A DNA stretch of 64,000 bases from contig NZ_FOFI01000006.1 of the NCBI RefSeq assembly GCF_900110605.1, forward strand, positions 62,001 through 126,000, in the 5' to 3' direction. Positions within the stretch are counted from its first letter, which is position 1; each line of letters opens with the position of its first letter. Shown here one piece after another: positions 16,062-24,767 of the stretch. Under the pieces are notes generated by a model. That model searched no databases, was not told where the DNA came from, and worked only from the letters and a program-made list of their open reading frames with translations. This DNA is from Epilithonimonas lactis. GTDB lineage: Bacteria; Bacteroidota; Bacteroidia; Flavobacteriales; Weeksellaceae. The position numbers were made by a program, and so were the translations under genes.

Positions 16062-17138
16062 ATGAAATTCGAAAAGAAATCAATTAAGTTTTTAGAGCAA
16101 TATTTAAATACCGCTTCGCCAACAGGTTACGAACACAATGGACAAAAAGTCTGGATGGATTACATCAAACCCTATGTTGAAAAGATCGAAGTGGATCACT
16201 ATGGAACCGCGTACGGCATCATCAATCCAGAAGCCGACTTCAAAGTGGTGATAGAAGCGCACGCAGATGAAATTTCGTGGTACGTGAATTACATTACCGA
16301 CGATGGATTGATCTACGTCATCAGAAATGGAGGATCCGACCAAACCATCGCCCCATCGAAAGTTGTCCATATTCACGGCGAAAAAGGCATCGTAAAAGGT
16401 GTTTTCGGATGGCCAGCAATTCACACCAGAAGCGCCAATCAAAACGAACCAACGCCAAAAATTGAAAACATCTTCATTGATTGTGGCGCAACATCCAAAA
16501 AAGAAGTTGAAGAATTGGGAGTTTTCGTTGGCTGTATGATCACTTATCCCGACGAGTTTTTTGAACTGAATGACCGATATTTCGTTTGCCGCGCATTGGA
16601 CAACAGAATCGGTGGCTTTATGATCGCGGAAGTTGCAAGATTATTGAAAGAGAACAAAAATAAATTACCGTTCGGACTGTACATTACCAATTCCGTACAG
16701 GAAGAAGTTGGACTTTATGGTGCAGACATGATCGCTGACACCATCAAACCGAACATTGCCATTGTGACAGACGTGACCCACGACACCACAACACCAATGA
16801 TTGAAAAGAAAAAAGAAGGCGACCAAAAATGTGGTGACGGACCAGTTGTGTTTTTTGCGCCAAGCGTACATCACACCATCCGTGAATTGATTATCGACAC
16901 TGCGAAAACCAAAGAGATCCCTTTCCAAAGAGCAGCAGCCAGCAGAGCCACAGGAACCGACACAGATGCTTTCGCCCATTCCAACGGCGGCGTTCCAAGT
17001 GCTTTGATCTCATTGCCTTTGCGATATATGCACACAACTGTGGAAATGGTTTCCAAAGAAGATGTTAGCAACGTTATCAAATTGATCTACGAAACGCTTC
17101 TGAAAATAGAGCCGACAATGAAGCTGAAATACCATTAA
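16062..17138 (+). CDS. M42 family metallo-aminopeptidase
   Basis: A 358-aa cytoplasmic M42-type peptidase (glutamyl aminopeptidase/FrvX-like) that trims N-terminal residues from peptides. Metal-ligand and catalytic segments are IEAHADEISWYV (His and Asp), ALDNRIGGF (bridging Asp), SVQEEVGLYGAD (catalytic Glu and metal Glu), VTDVTHDTTTP (Asp) and the C-terminal LPLRYMHTTVEM (His). All expected ligands are present. The ATG at 16062 is the only sensible start. Confidence 0.93.
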   Translation: MKFEKKSIKFLEQYLNTASPTGYEHNGQKVWMDYIKPYVEKIEVDHYGTAYGIINPEADFKVVIEAHADEISWYVNYITDDGLIYVIRNGGSDQTIAPSKVVHIHGEKGIVKGVFGWPAIHTRSANQNEPTPKIENIFIDCGATSKKEVEELGVFVGCMITYPDEFFELNDRYFVCRALDNRIGGFMIAEVARLLKENKNKLPFGLYITNSVQEEVGLYGADMIADTIKPNIAIVTDVTHDTTTPMIEKKKEGDQKCGDGPVVFFAPSVHHTIRELIIDTAKTKEIPFQRAAASRATGTDTDAFAHSNGGVPSALISLPLRYMHTTVEMVSKEDVSNVIKLIYETLLKIEPTMKLKYH

Positions 17139-17160
17139 TAAATCAAGTAATTAAGTAAAA

Positions 17161-17811
17161 ATGAAAACAAAACTGATTGCACCTTCCCTTCTTTCCGCAG
17201 ATTTTGGAAATCTAAAGAGAGACATCGAGATGCTCAACAACTCCCAGGCAGACTGGTTTCACGTAGATGTGATGGATGGCCGATTTGTCCCAAACATCTC
17301 GTTTGGATTCCCTGTGATGAAGACCGTTCAGCAGCACGCAAAGAAATTCGTGGATGTTCACTTGATGATCGTAGAGCCGGAAAAGTATGTCGAGGAATTC
17401 ATCAATCTGGGAGCAGACCTGGTTTCCGTGCATTACGAAGCTTGTATTCACCTTCACAGAACCATTAATTTGATTCAAAGCAAAGGCGCAAAAGCAGGCG
17501 TTGTCCTCAATCCTGCAACTCCTGTTTTGATGTTGGAGGATATCATTGCAGACGTGGATCTGGTTTTGTTGATGAGCGTCAATCCAGGATTTGGCGGACA
17601 GAAATTCATTGAGAACACCTACAAAAAGATCAGCGAGACCAAAGACCTGATCCTAAGCAACAATTCCACCGCGTTGATCGAAGTGGATGGCGGCGTGAAT
17701 CTTGACAATGCTTCCAAGTTGTTCGATGCTGGCGCAGACGTTCTGGTAGCCGGAAATGCAGTTTTCTCTTCCGCAGATCCAGAGAGAACCATAGAGTTAT
17801 TGAAACTTTAG
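17161..17811 (+). CDS. rpe: Ribulose-phosphate 3-epimerase
   Basis: A 216-aa TIM-barrel enzyme that interconverts D-ribulose 5-phosphate and D-xylulose 5-phosphate in the pentose phosphate pathway. Diagnostic motifs are APSLLSADFGNL at the N-terminus, FHVDVMDGRFVPNISFG, VDVHLMI, LLMSVNPGFGGQKF and IEVDGGVN. Length is standard. It lies 22 nt after the M42 gene and may share its transcript. Confidence 0.98.
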   Translation: MKTKLIAPSLLSADFGNLKRDIEMLNNSQADWFHVDVMDGRFVPNISFGFPVMKTVQQHAKKFVDVHLMIVEPEKYVEEFINLGADLVSVHYEACIHLHRTINLIQSKGAKAGVVLNPATPVLMLEDIIADVDLVLLMSVNPGFGGQKFIENTYKKISETKDLILSNNSTALIEVDGGVNLDNASKLFDAGADVLVAGNAVFSSADPERTIELLKL

Positions 17812-17906
17812 GAGCTTGATCCCGCTATCCGCTATATCTTTTTTGCCCAGGCTTTTTCCCCAGCAAAAAAGGATGCCGCTTCTATCGGGGCTATTGAGAC
17901 GTGACG
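17812..17906. repeat. Dispersed palindromic repeat, copy 2 (after rpe)
   Basis: A 95-bp element starts directly after the rpe stop: CCCGCTATCCGCTATATC, TTTTTTGCC, a central GGCTTTTTCCCCAGC, then AAAAAAGGATGCCGC and TTCTATCGGGGCT. The arms are imperfectly complementary. The core matches the 27195-27300 copy (TCC-CTAT-TCTTTTT and AAAAAGGAT-CCGCTTC-ATC). A plus-strand ORF drawn across it into ndk is not a real gene. Confidence 0.75.
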
Positions 17907-17918
17907 ACAAAAAAATAA

Positions 17919-17938
17919 GGCTATCAGTTTTGATAGCC
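17919..17938. terminator. Convergent terminator between rpe and ndk
   Basis: GGCTATCA-GTTT-TGATAGCC, with CATTTTTTAT following on the plus strand and TTATTTTTTTG on the minus strand, gives a bidirectional terminator for rpe and ndk. Confidence 0.9.
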
Positions 17939-17966
17939 CATTTTTTATATTTAATTTCAGAAGAAA

Positions 17967-18386
17967 TTAGAAGATCTCTCTTCCAGAAAAGTGGAATTGC
18001 GCTTCGATCAAAGCGTTCTCGTCTGAGTCAGAACCGTGAACTGCATTTTCTCCGATGCTTCTTGCGAAAAGCTTTCTGATAGTTCCCTCAGCCGCTTCAG
18101 CAGGATTGGTAGCACCAATTGTAGTTCTGAAATCTTCTACTGCATTGTCTTTTTCCAAAACCGCCGCTACGATCGGACCAGAGGACATAAAGTCTACCAA
18201 CTCTCCGTAGAAAGGTCTTTCAGAATGTACTTCGTAGAATTTCTTAGCATCAGCAACAGTAAGTTGCGTCAATTTCAAAGCTTTGATCTTAAAACCAGCT
18301 TCACTGATTTTTCCAAGGATCGCACCAATGTGACCATCTGCAACAGCATCTGGCTTGATCATGGTAAATGTGATTTTTCCTGACAT
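17967..18386 (-). CDS. ndk: Nucleoside diphosphate kinase
   Basis: A 139-aa enzyme that equalises nucleoside triphosphate pools with ATP as donor. Motifs are TMIKPDAV at the N-terminus, the [15 protein letters not shown] region, [20 protein letters not shown], and the active-site phospho-His segment [12 protein letters not shown]. Length is standard. Its -7 box lies at 18415-18422 and its terminator at 17919-17938, so it is monocistronic. Confidence 0.98.
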   Translation of the reverse strand: MSGKITFTMIKPDAVADGHIGAILGKISEAGFKIKALKLTQLTVADAKKFYEVHSERPFYGELVDFMSSGPIVAAVLEKDNAVEDFRTTIGATNPAEAAEGTIRKLFARSIGENAVHGSDSDENALIEAQFHFSGREIF

Positions 18387-18414
18387 TATTTTTAATTTTT
18401 GTTTTAAAGAAGTG

Positions 18415-18422
18415 CAAATTTA
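18415..18422 (-). promoter_or_regulatory. -7 promoter box of ndk
   Basis: TAAATTTG on the minus strand is an exact TAnnTTTG match, 29 nt before the ndk ATG. No clear -33 element is seen. Confidence 0.5.
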
Positions 18423-18479
18423 CGATAATTTTCCTTTAAATTTGTCCTCGGAAATTCTTTTCTGGGAAAAAATATTTTT

Positions 18480-18495
18480 TGGCACACAGTTTGCT
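18480..18495 (+). promoter_or_regulatory. Sigma-54 (RpoN) promoter, near-perfect
   Basis: TGGCACACAGTTTGCT matches the RpoN consensus TGGCACG-N4-TTGCW at every position except the seventh (A for G). GG (18481-18482) and GC (18493-18494) have the exact spacing required. The predicted start is near 18506. It sits on the plus strand in the ndk-ccsBA gap, where no plus-strand protein gene follows. An RpoN activator is encoded at 7606-8952. Confidence 0.75.
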
Positions 18496-18505
18496 ACTTA
18501 ATATT

Positions 18506-18571
18506 CGATTCTCATGTTTAATTTGAGTTTTCATGGTTATTAGTTTTTACCCTGCTTCGGCAGGGTTTTTT
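18506..18571 (+). ncRNA. Predicted ~65-nt sigma-54-dependent small transcript
   Basis: A transcript starting 12 nt after the RpoN -12 element would end at the intrinsic terminator at 18549-18571, about 65 nt in all. It contains a 9-codon ORF, MFNLSFHGY (18514-18543), closing 5 nt before the terminator stem. It could be a small regulatory RNA or a micro-peptide mRNA. I do not recognise the family. Support is the promoter-terminator pairing only. Confidence 0.5.
18549..18571 (+). terminator. UUCG-capped intrinsic terminator
   Basis: ACCCTGC-TTCG-GCAGGGT followed by six Ts is a textbook tetraloop terminator on the plus strand. The only upstream plus-strand transcription unit is the predicted sigma-54 small RNA. 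Confidence 0.9.
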
Positions 18572-18600
18572 GTTTTATTTTGTGAATGGAAAAACAAAAA

Positions 18601-18640
18601 AAATACCGCCAAAACAATTTAACTTGTTCTGGCGGTATTT
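18601..18640 (-). terminator. Terminator of ccsBA
   Basis: AAATACCGCCA and TGGCGGTATTT form an 11-bp stem, extended by AAACAA/TTGTT, followed by a T-rich tract on the minus strand. It lies 55 nt beyond the ccsBA stop. With the sigma-54 unit it accounts for most of the 308-bp ndk-ccsBA gap. Confidence 0.85.
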
Positions 18641-18694
18641 CTATTATAGCTTTAAAACTCGTTTGTTTAAAAGAGTTATGGCTTTCATCATAAA

Positions 18695-21600
18695 TTAAGG
18701 CTCAACCTGCGTTCTTTCATCTTTTTTGATCTGAAGATCATTGTGCAGTTTTTTATATTTTATCCAGGCAAAAATCGAAAGCACGATCATATATCCAATA
18801 CTCACATAAACCCAAAGTGGAAGCGGAATTGGATCTCCTTTTGCGTAAGAGTGCAATCCGGAAAGATAGTAATTCACGCCGAAATAGGTCATGACCATGG
18901 AACAAAATGCAAACATCGTCACCACGTGGAAAGTGTATCTTCCTCTCAAACCTGGAACCAATCTCATGTGGATCACGAATGCGTAGATCATGATTGAGAT
19001 GAACGCCCAAGTTTCCTTCGGATCCCAGCTCCAATAACGGCCCCAAGATTCGTTGGCCCAAATTCCTCCCAAGAAGTTTCCGATGGTCAATGCTAACAAT
19101 CCGATATTTAGAGACATCTCACTTACAATGGCTAGTTCTTTCAGCGTCGTATCGTTATGTCTTTTGAAAGTGTCTTTGTTGGCGATGATGTAGAAGATCA
19201 GAGAGATCATGGCAATCAACATCGACAAAGAGAAGAATCCATAACTGGATGTAATGATCGCAACGTGAACCACGAGCCAATAAGACTTAAGAACAGGAAC
19301 TAATGGTGTAATCTGCGGATCCAAAGCAGAACCACCGTGCGCAAATCCCATCATAATCACCGCAACCAAAAATCCAGCTGCAGGAATCAAGGTATTCGAG
19401 TTTCTGTACAAGGCATATCCTGCTGAAATCCCAACCCAAGAGATGAAGATGATCGCCTCATAACCATTACTCCAAGGTGCATGTCCGGAAATATACCATC
19501 TCGCCACCAATCCTAAGAAATGGAAGGTGTAACCAATTGCACCAATGTAGATCAATGCTTTTATCACATTATTAAGGATCTTGCTCGGCTTGAACAATTG
19601 CGCAAAACCTAAAATCAAAAGCAAACCACCGATCATCGTATAGAAAATCAATAATTTGAAATTGATGTCAAGCTTGTTGATCAGAACTTCAATTTTAACT
19701 TTGGTTTCGGAAGGCACTACATTTTTGCCCCATTTCTGTTGATACGCCTCTACTTTTTTAAGTTCAGCATCGGCTTTTGCCCAACTTCCACCTTGTGTTG
19801 CCATCAAAACGCTAGACAAATATGGACCTAGAACGGACTGTGCATTTTCATCTGGTTCAAAAGTTGGCGTCATCACAGAACTCCAGGTATGATTCGAGTC
19901 GTTTTTAACTGGAATTGTTCTGAAATATTGGTAAGACATGATCCCATTAAGAACCTGAACTTTGTCATTCAGTTTGATCACCGCTTCATCGTATCTTGTT
20001 CTTTCTGCTGGTTTCTTTCGGAAGGCGTCATTATAATCATCTTCCAATACGAAACGTAGATTTCCGTTTTTGTCGGCTGGAAATAATTTGATCAAACTGG
20101 TGAAACCTTCTTCAGTAGCTTTTGTTTTAGCTCTTAGGTCTTTTCCAACTTTACCTGCCGTTTCAATTTTGATGATATTGACCTGTGCCCAGAACATAGG
20201 ATCGATTGTCGCTGCCAAAAACCATTGATTGGCATCCAAATCTTGGAAAGTCGAACGTAAAGTTAATTTATGTAAAATATCAAGCGCCTGTGTATTGGCC
20301 GGAACAATACGACCTTCATAATTTTGAACCAATAGAGAACCGAACTTGTCTGCATGTTCCTTGTTGATCGTGATATTTTTCACCATTTCGTCCGCATCCA
20401 AAACCATTGGGTTTTTATTCGGAGCGGTAGCTTTTGCTTCGGTTGAATTGGAATGACCTTCGTGACTTCCGTCCTTTCCGTGCATATCGATCTCCTGAGC
20501 ATTAAGTCCGAAACTTAATAATAGCATAACAGCAACTTTTGCTTTTTTCTTGCTAATCGTTTTCAACATTTGGTTGAGACTCCAGAATCTAGAACCTTTC
20601 CAGAACATGGTCACGAACATTCCTATGAATAAGAAGGCGTAACCGATGTAGCTGATCAAAGTTCCCCAGAAATCGTGGTTCACAGAAAGAACCGTTCCTT
20701 TTCTGTCTGGATCAAAACTTGCCTGGAAGAATCGGTAACCTTTATAATTAAGAACGTGATTCATATAAATATTGTAAGGCGTTTCTTTGCCTTCGTCCAC
20801 GATCTTCACATGAGATTCATACGCAGATGGCGAAGAACTTCCTGGATAAGTTTCCATGACGAATTTTTCTAATTTCAATGCGAAAGGTTGGGTAAAATAA
20901 ACTTTTGGACCGAATCCTAACATAATATCCAATCCATCAACTTTGATCTGTTTGTAGTTATTTGGATTTCCTTTTTCTACCACAAGGTCAACCATTTGCT
21001 TCGTTTTTGGTCCAGAGACTTCCACCCTCAACAAATCCGGAACATCTTTATCTTTTTGCTTATCACCTTCGTAATTCACCAGTTTCCCTTTTTTCGTTCC
21101 TTCCGGAATTACCAATTTCAATTGATCGATCGTATATAGACTTCTTAAGACCAAAGGTTGGAATTCATCTTTCTTAGTTGTTCCGGTTGCCTGAGTTGCC
21201 ATGGTCATAAAGGCTGCATCAGTTGGTGTTTTGATGTAAAGTTGTCCATCCTTCTTTTGGAATTCAACCGCGCCTTCAATGGCTGTTCTGTTGTAACTTA
21301 CCAAAGTTCCATTAATATTTTGGACATCTCCTTCACCCAAATAGATATTTTGACGGCCGCCCATATCACTCGTAGAAACCAAGTGCAGATATTCCTTTCC
21401 AGCGCCTGCAACCAAACTATCTTTCTTTCTTTGGATATAATCCACAGCTTTCACAACGATTTTTTCCTTTCCTAAGAAATCATAAGTTGCCTGGAAATCG
21501 TGGTGAAGTGGTGACATTAGATAAGGAACATCGTGGTAATTCTGTTGCTCTCCTTTCTCTTCAATTTTGATTTTGAAGAAATGTTTGTCTGTAATAATCT

Positions 21601-21940
21601 CATTATTCGTTTCACCTTCACGGATGTGCATTGTCCCTTCAAAACTGATGTATCGCGTGATCGCACCTCCGATGAATATTAAAATGAAAGCCAGGTGGAA
21701 AACCAAAATTGGCCACTTCTCTCTTCGGAAAAGCCTGTAACGTCCTATATTACCAATGAAGTTTAATATCAATAAAAACATTACGGCTTCAAACCATTTG
21801 GCTTCGTAGATCAATGCCTTCGCTGTTGGTGTTCCGTAATCGTTTTCAATAAAAGTGGCAACAGCCATAGAAATTGCGAAAACCAGCAAGAGAAGCGCCA
21901 TCGTCCGCGTAGAAATAAGAATATCCTGAATCTTTTTCAT
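18695..21940 (-). CDS. ccsBA: Fused cytochrome c synthetase CcsBA (ResB-ResC)
   Basis: A 1081-aa inner-membrane fusion of System II cytochrome c biogenesis proteins, which export haem and attach it to CXXCH apocytochromes. N-terminal ResB-like half: TM segments in the first 90 residues, a large periplasmic domain, and a TM segment near residue 440. A middle periplasmic region (about 470-780) is followed by a C-terminal CcsA half with several TMs and the WWD haem-handling motif WANESWGRYWSWDPKETW. His residues of the haem gate (VVHVAIITSSY, FVIHMRL) are present. The length is typical of Bacteroidota fusions. Its terminator is at 18601-18640. Confidence 0.94.
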   Translation of the reverse strand: MKKIQDILISTRTMALLLLVFAISMAVATFIENDYGTPTAKALIYEAKWFEAVMFLLILNFIGNIGRYRLFRREKWPILVFHLAFILIFIGGAITRYISFEGTMHIREGETNNEIITDKHFFKIKIEEKGEQQNYHDVPYLMSPLHHDFQATYDFLGKEKIVVKAVDYIQRKKDSLVAGAGKEYLHLVSTSDMGGRQNIYLGEGDVQNINGTLVSYNRTAIEGAVEFQKKDGQLYIKTPTDAAFMTMATQATGTTKKDEFQPLVLRSLYTIDQLKLVIPEGTKKGKLVNYEGDKQKDKDVPDLLRVEVSGPKTKQMVDLVVEKGNPNNYKQIKVDGLDIMLGFGPKVYFTQPFALKLEKFVMETYPGSSSPSAYESHVKIVDEGKETPYNIYMNHVLNYKGYRFFQASFDPDRKGTVLSVNHDFWGTLISYIGYAFLFIGMFVTMFWKGSRFWSLNQMLKTISKKKAKVAVMLLLSFGLNAQEIDMHGKDGSHEGHSNSTEAKATAPNKNPMVLDADEMVKNITINKEHADKFGSLLVQNYEGRIVPANTQALDILHKLTLRSTFQDLDANQWFLAATIDPMFWAQVNIIKIETAGKVGKDLRAKTKATEEGFTSLIKLFPADKNGNLRFVLEDDYNDAFRKKPAERTRYDEAVIKLNDKVQVLNGIMSYQYFRTIPVKNDSNHTWSSVMTPTFEPDENAQSVLGPYLSSVLMATQGGSWAKADAELKKVEAYQQKWGKNVVPSETKVKIEVLINKLDINFKLLIFYTMIGGLLLILGFAQLFKPSKILNNVIKALIYIGAIGYTFHFLGLVARWYISGHAPWSNGYEAIIFISWVGISAGYALYRNSNTLIPAAGFLVAVIMMGFAHGGSALDPQITPLVPVLKSYWLVVHVAIITSSYGFFSLSMLIAMISLIFYIIANKDTFKRHNDTTLKELAIVSEMSLNIGLLALTIGNFLGGIWANESWGRYWSWDPKETWAFISIMIYAFVIHMRLVPGLRGRYTFHVVTMFAFCSMVMTYFGVNYYLSGLHSYAKGDPIPLPLWVYVSIGYMIVLSIFAWIKYKKLHNDLQIKKDERTQVEP

Positions 21941-21942
21941 AG

Positions 21943-22029
21943 TTAGATATCTATTGTTTTTTGTTTGTCAGAGGTAGTCGCCAAATGCTCATCAACATTT
22001 ATGATCAGCTTAGTTCCTGGCGCTTTCAT
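21943..22029 (-). CDS. 28-codon micro-ORF directly before ccsBA
   Basis: An ATG ORF of 28 codons (starts MKAPGTKLIINVDEHLATT, ends KQKTIDI) stops 2 nt before the ccsBA ATG. It is soluble in character and has no membrane span. It follows the candidate -7 box at 22049-22056. It could be a leader peptide coupling translation to ccsBA or a chance ORF; I do not recognise it. Confidence 0.35.
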   Translation of the reverse strand: MKAPGTKLIINVDEHLATTSDKQKTIDI

Positions 22030-22048
22030 TCTGAAATTTATAAGTTTA

Positions 22049-22056
22049 CAAAAATA
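22049..22056 (-). promoter_or_regulatory. -7 promoter box of the ccsBA unit
   Basis: TATTTTTG on the minus strand (exact TAnnTTTG) lies 20 nt before the 28-codon ORF and about 110 nt before ccsBA. The rest of the 328-bp ccsBA-ftsK gap is AT-rich with only this and the ftsK box recognisable. Confidence 0.4.
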
Positions 22057-22237
22057 AGGATGATAAACCACAAAGGCGTTAAAAAAAACTGTTTTTTGTC
22101 ACTTTAAAAGGCGATGCGCTTATTTTGAAACATTCTTAATAACAGGTTTTGAACTGTAAATTAGAAGCCTAAAATACTTATTAGACCAAAAAAAATAAAA
22201 ATAAGCGTCAACAATTTAGATGACTGATAAAAAACAT

Positions 22238-22245
22238 TAAATTTG
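22238..22245 (+). promoter_or_regulatory. -7 promoter box of ftsK
   Basis: TAAATTTG is an exact TAnnTTTG match, 24 nt upstream of the ATG. TTTA lies at roughly the -33 position. Confidence 0.5.
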
Positions 22246-22268
22246 CAACTATTGACCTTTTTTGAAAA

Positions 22269-24767
22269 ATGAACAACGACAAAAACACAACTTCCAACAC
22301 GAGCAAGATCATCTCCAAACCAAGAATCATTTCTGGTATTACTTTCATCGTCTTATCCATTGTTTTGACGCTTTCCTTCGCTTCTTATCTGATGAATTGG
22401 AAAGCAGACCAAAGTCAGGCTGGAACGATGGCGGACAAAACCATTCAGTCCTCCAATATTTTTGGGAAGATCGGCGATTGGTTGGGTAATCTATTTATCT
22501 TCGAAAGTATTGGTGTTGCGGCGTTTGTGGTCGCATTCTTGTTTTTTGTCTTTGGAACTTTGATCTTCAAAAAAAACTATTTCAAACCTTGGAAGACCAT
22601 ATCTCACAGTTTATTTTTCATTTGCTGGACGCCGATCTTCTTCGGCGCTGTGACTGGCGGTGAAGGCGTTCTTGGCGGTGTTTACGGTTATCAGATCATG
22701 GATTATCTGAAATCTTACATCGGTTCTGTCGGACTTTGGATGGTACTTTTTGTAAGTTTCGCTTTGTATTTTGTTTTGGAATTTAATCTAAGACCAAGTT
22801 CCATTAAAAATAAACTGAACGATATTAATGATAACACGTTCGGCAAGCTGAAAGGTCTGATGCCAGATTCCAATGAAGATTTTGAAGCGGATGAAGAATT
22901 GGATAGAGAAATTGTTCCAGAAAAATTAGCTGTTAACGAAGTTCCAGCCAAGAGCGACAATGATTTTAGCAACATCAAAGTGACCCAGGATTTTGAGCCG
23001 ATCAAAACGCCTAATAAAACAACGTTTGTTGAAGACGTCCAGGAAACGCAGCCTGAATCAATCGTTCTATCAACTGAAGCTCCGATTGAAAAACCAATCG
23101 TTGACAAACCAATTGTTATAGAGAAACCTTTAGTAGAAACGCCAGCTGTAAAAGCAAATGACGATATCACTTTAAATATAGAAGTTAAAAAAGAGGAAGT
23201 CTATGTTCCAACAGCGGAACAGCAAAAATCCGACGACCTTGTCAGCAAACATGGATTGTACGACCATAAACTGGATCTGGCGAAGTTCCAAATGCCTTCG
23301 GTTGAATTATTAAAAGATTATGGCAACGAAGAGATCACCATCAACCACGACGAATTAGAAGAAAATAAAGACAGGATTGTTGGCTTGCTAAAAACTTTCA
23401 ACGTTGGAATTTCTGAGATCAAAGCGACGATTGGACCAACAGTTACTCTTTACGAGATCGTACCAGAAGCTGGAATCCGAGTTTCAGCGATCAAGAAATT
23501 ACAGGATGATATTGCTTTGAATCTTTCCGCGCTTGGAATTCGTATCATCGCGCCAATGCCAGGAAAAGGAACCATAGGAATTGAGGTCCCAAGAAAAAAT
23601 CCGACCATGGTTTCTATGCGTTCCGTTGTTGCATCGCCGAAATTCCAAACTGCGGATATGGATCTTCCAATCGTTTTTGGAAAGACCATTTCCAACGAGG
23701 TTTTCGTGGCGGATCTTGCTAAAATGCCTCACCTATTGATGGCTGGAGCAACCGGACAAGGAAAATCGGTTGGGATCAATGCGATCTTGACTTCTTTAAT
23801 ATATAAGAAACATCCGAGCGAACTGAAATTTGTAATGGTGGATCCGAAGAAGGTAGAGCTTTCTTTATATTCAAAAATTGAAAGACATTATTTAGCTAAA
23901 TTGCCTGATACAGAAGATGCGATCATTACAGACAATGCAAAAGTGATCAATACTTTGAACTCACTTTGTATCGAAATGGATCAGCGTTATGACCTTTTGA
24001 AAAATGCATTCTGTAAAAACATAAAAGAATACAACGCCAAATTCGCTCAAAGAAAACTGAATCCTGAAAACGGACACCGATATTTACCTTACATCGTTTT
24101 GGTGGTCGATGAGTTTGCCGATCTGATCATGACGGCAGGAAAAGAAGTTGAACATCCGATTGCACGTCTAGCACAACTGGCAAGAGCGATTGGAATCCAC
24201 TTGATCGTTGCAACACAAAGACCCTCCGTAAACGTCATCACAGGTATGATCAAAGCGAATTTCCCTGCGAGGATCGCGTTCCGTGTAATTTCGGGAGTCG
24301 ATTCTAAGACGATTTTGGATTCGCCTGGAGCGGAGCAATTGGTTGGACGTGGTGATATGCTTTACTTCAATGGAAATGATCTGACACGTTTGCAATGTGC
24401 GTTTGTAGATACGCCGGAAGTAGAGAGAATTGCTGAATTTGTGGGTGAACAAAAAGGTTATCCAGACGCTTATCTTCTTCCAGAATATTCCAGCGACGAA
24501 GGCAGTTCAACCGTTGGTGCCTTCGACCCGAACGAGAAAGATCAGCTTTTTGAAGAGGCGGCAAGAATCGTCATTTCGACACAACAAGGTTCAACATCCA
24601 TGCTTCAAAGACAATTGAAATTAGGATACAACAGGGCTGGAAGAATTATGGATCAGCTGGAAGCCGCTGGCGTAGTTGGTGGTTTTAACGGTGCGAAAGC
24701 GAGAGAGGTTTTGATCTCCGACCTTGGTTCTTTGGAACGTTTGTTTGATGAATTGAAAGGGAGATAA
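22269..24767 (+). CDS. ftsK: DNA translocase FtsK
   Basis: An 832-aa DNA pump that clears chromosome termini through the division septum and promotes dimer resolution. Four N-terminal membrane segments (about 20-45, 78-100, 110-130, 150-172) are followed by an acidic, Pro/Val/Glu-rich linker (about 200-320). The FtsK motor then has Walker A GATGQGKS at 493-500 and Walker B IVLVVDEFADL. The C-terminal winged-helix gamma domain (STQQGSTSMLQRQLKLGYNRAGRIMDQLE) recognises KOPS-like sites. Length and order are typical. The stop codon abuts the start of the next gene. Confidence 0.97.
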   Translation: MNNDKNTTSNTSKIISKPRIISGITFIVLSIVLTLSFASYLMNWKADQSQAGTMADKTIQSSNIFGKIGDWLGNLFIFESIGVAAFVVAFLFFVFGTLIFKKNYFKPWKTISHSLFFICWTPIFFGAVTGGEGVLGGVYGYQIMDYLKSYIGSVGLWMVLFVSFALYFVLEFNLRPSSIKNKLNDINDNTFGKLKGLMPDSNEDFEADEELDREIVPEKLAVNEVPAKSDNDFSNIKVTQDFEPIKTPNKTTFVEDVQETQPESIVLSTEAPIEKPIVDKPIVIEKPLVETPAVKANDDITLNIEVKKEEVYVPTAEQQKSDDLVSKHGLYDHKLDLAKFQMPSVELLKDYGNEEITINHDELEENKDRIVGLLKTFNVGISEIKATIGPTVTLYEIVPEAGIRVSAIKKLQDDIALNLSALGIRIIAPMPGKGTIGIEVPRKNPTMVSMRSVVASPKFQTADMDLPIVFGKTISNEVFVADLAKMPHLLMAGATGQGKSVGINAILTSLIYKKHPSELKFVMVDPKKVELSLYSKIERHYLAKLPDTEDAIITDNAKVINTLNSLCIEMDQRYDLLKNAFCKNIKEYNAKFAQRKLNPENGHRYLPYIVLVVDEFADLIMTAGKEVEHPIARLAQLARAIGIHLIVATQRPSVNVITGMIKANFPARIAFRVISGVDSKTILDSPGAEQLVGRGDMLYFNGNDLTRLQCAFVDTPEVERIAEFVGEQKGYPDAYLLPEYSSDEGSSTVGAFDPNEKDQLFEEAARIVISTQQGSTSMLQRQLKLGYNRAGRIMDQLEAAGVVGGFNGAKAREVLISDLGSLERLFDELKGR

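Noticed and set aside
17816-18079. Plus-strand ORF after rpe
   Set aside because: It runs through a dispersed repeat, a terminator and the antisense of ndk, and has no family features.
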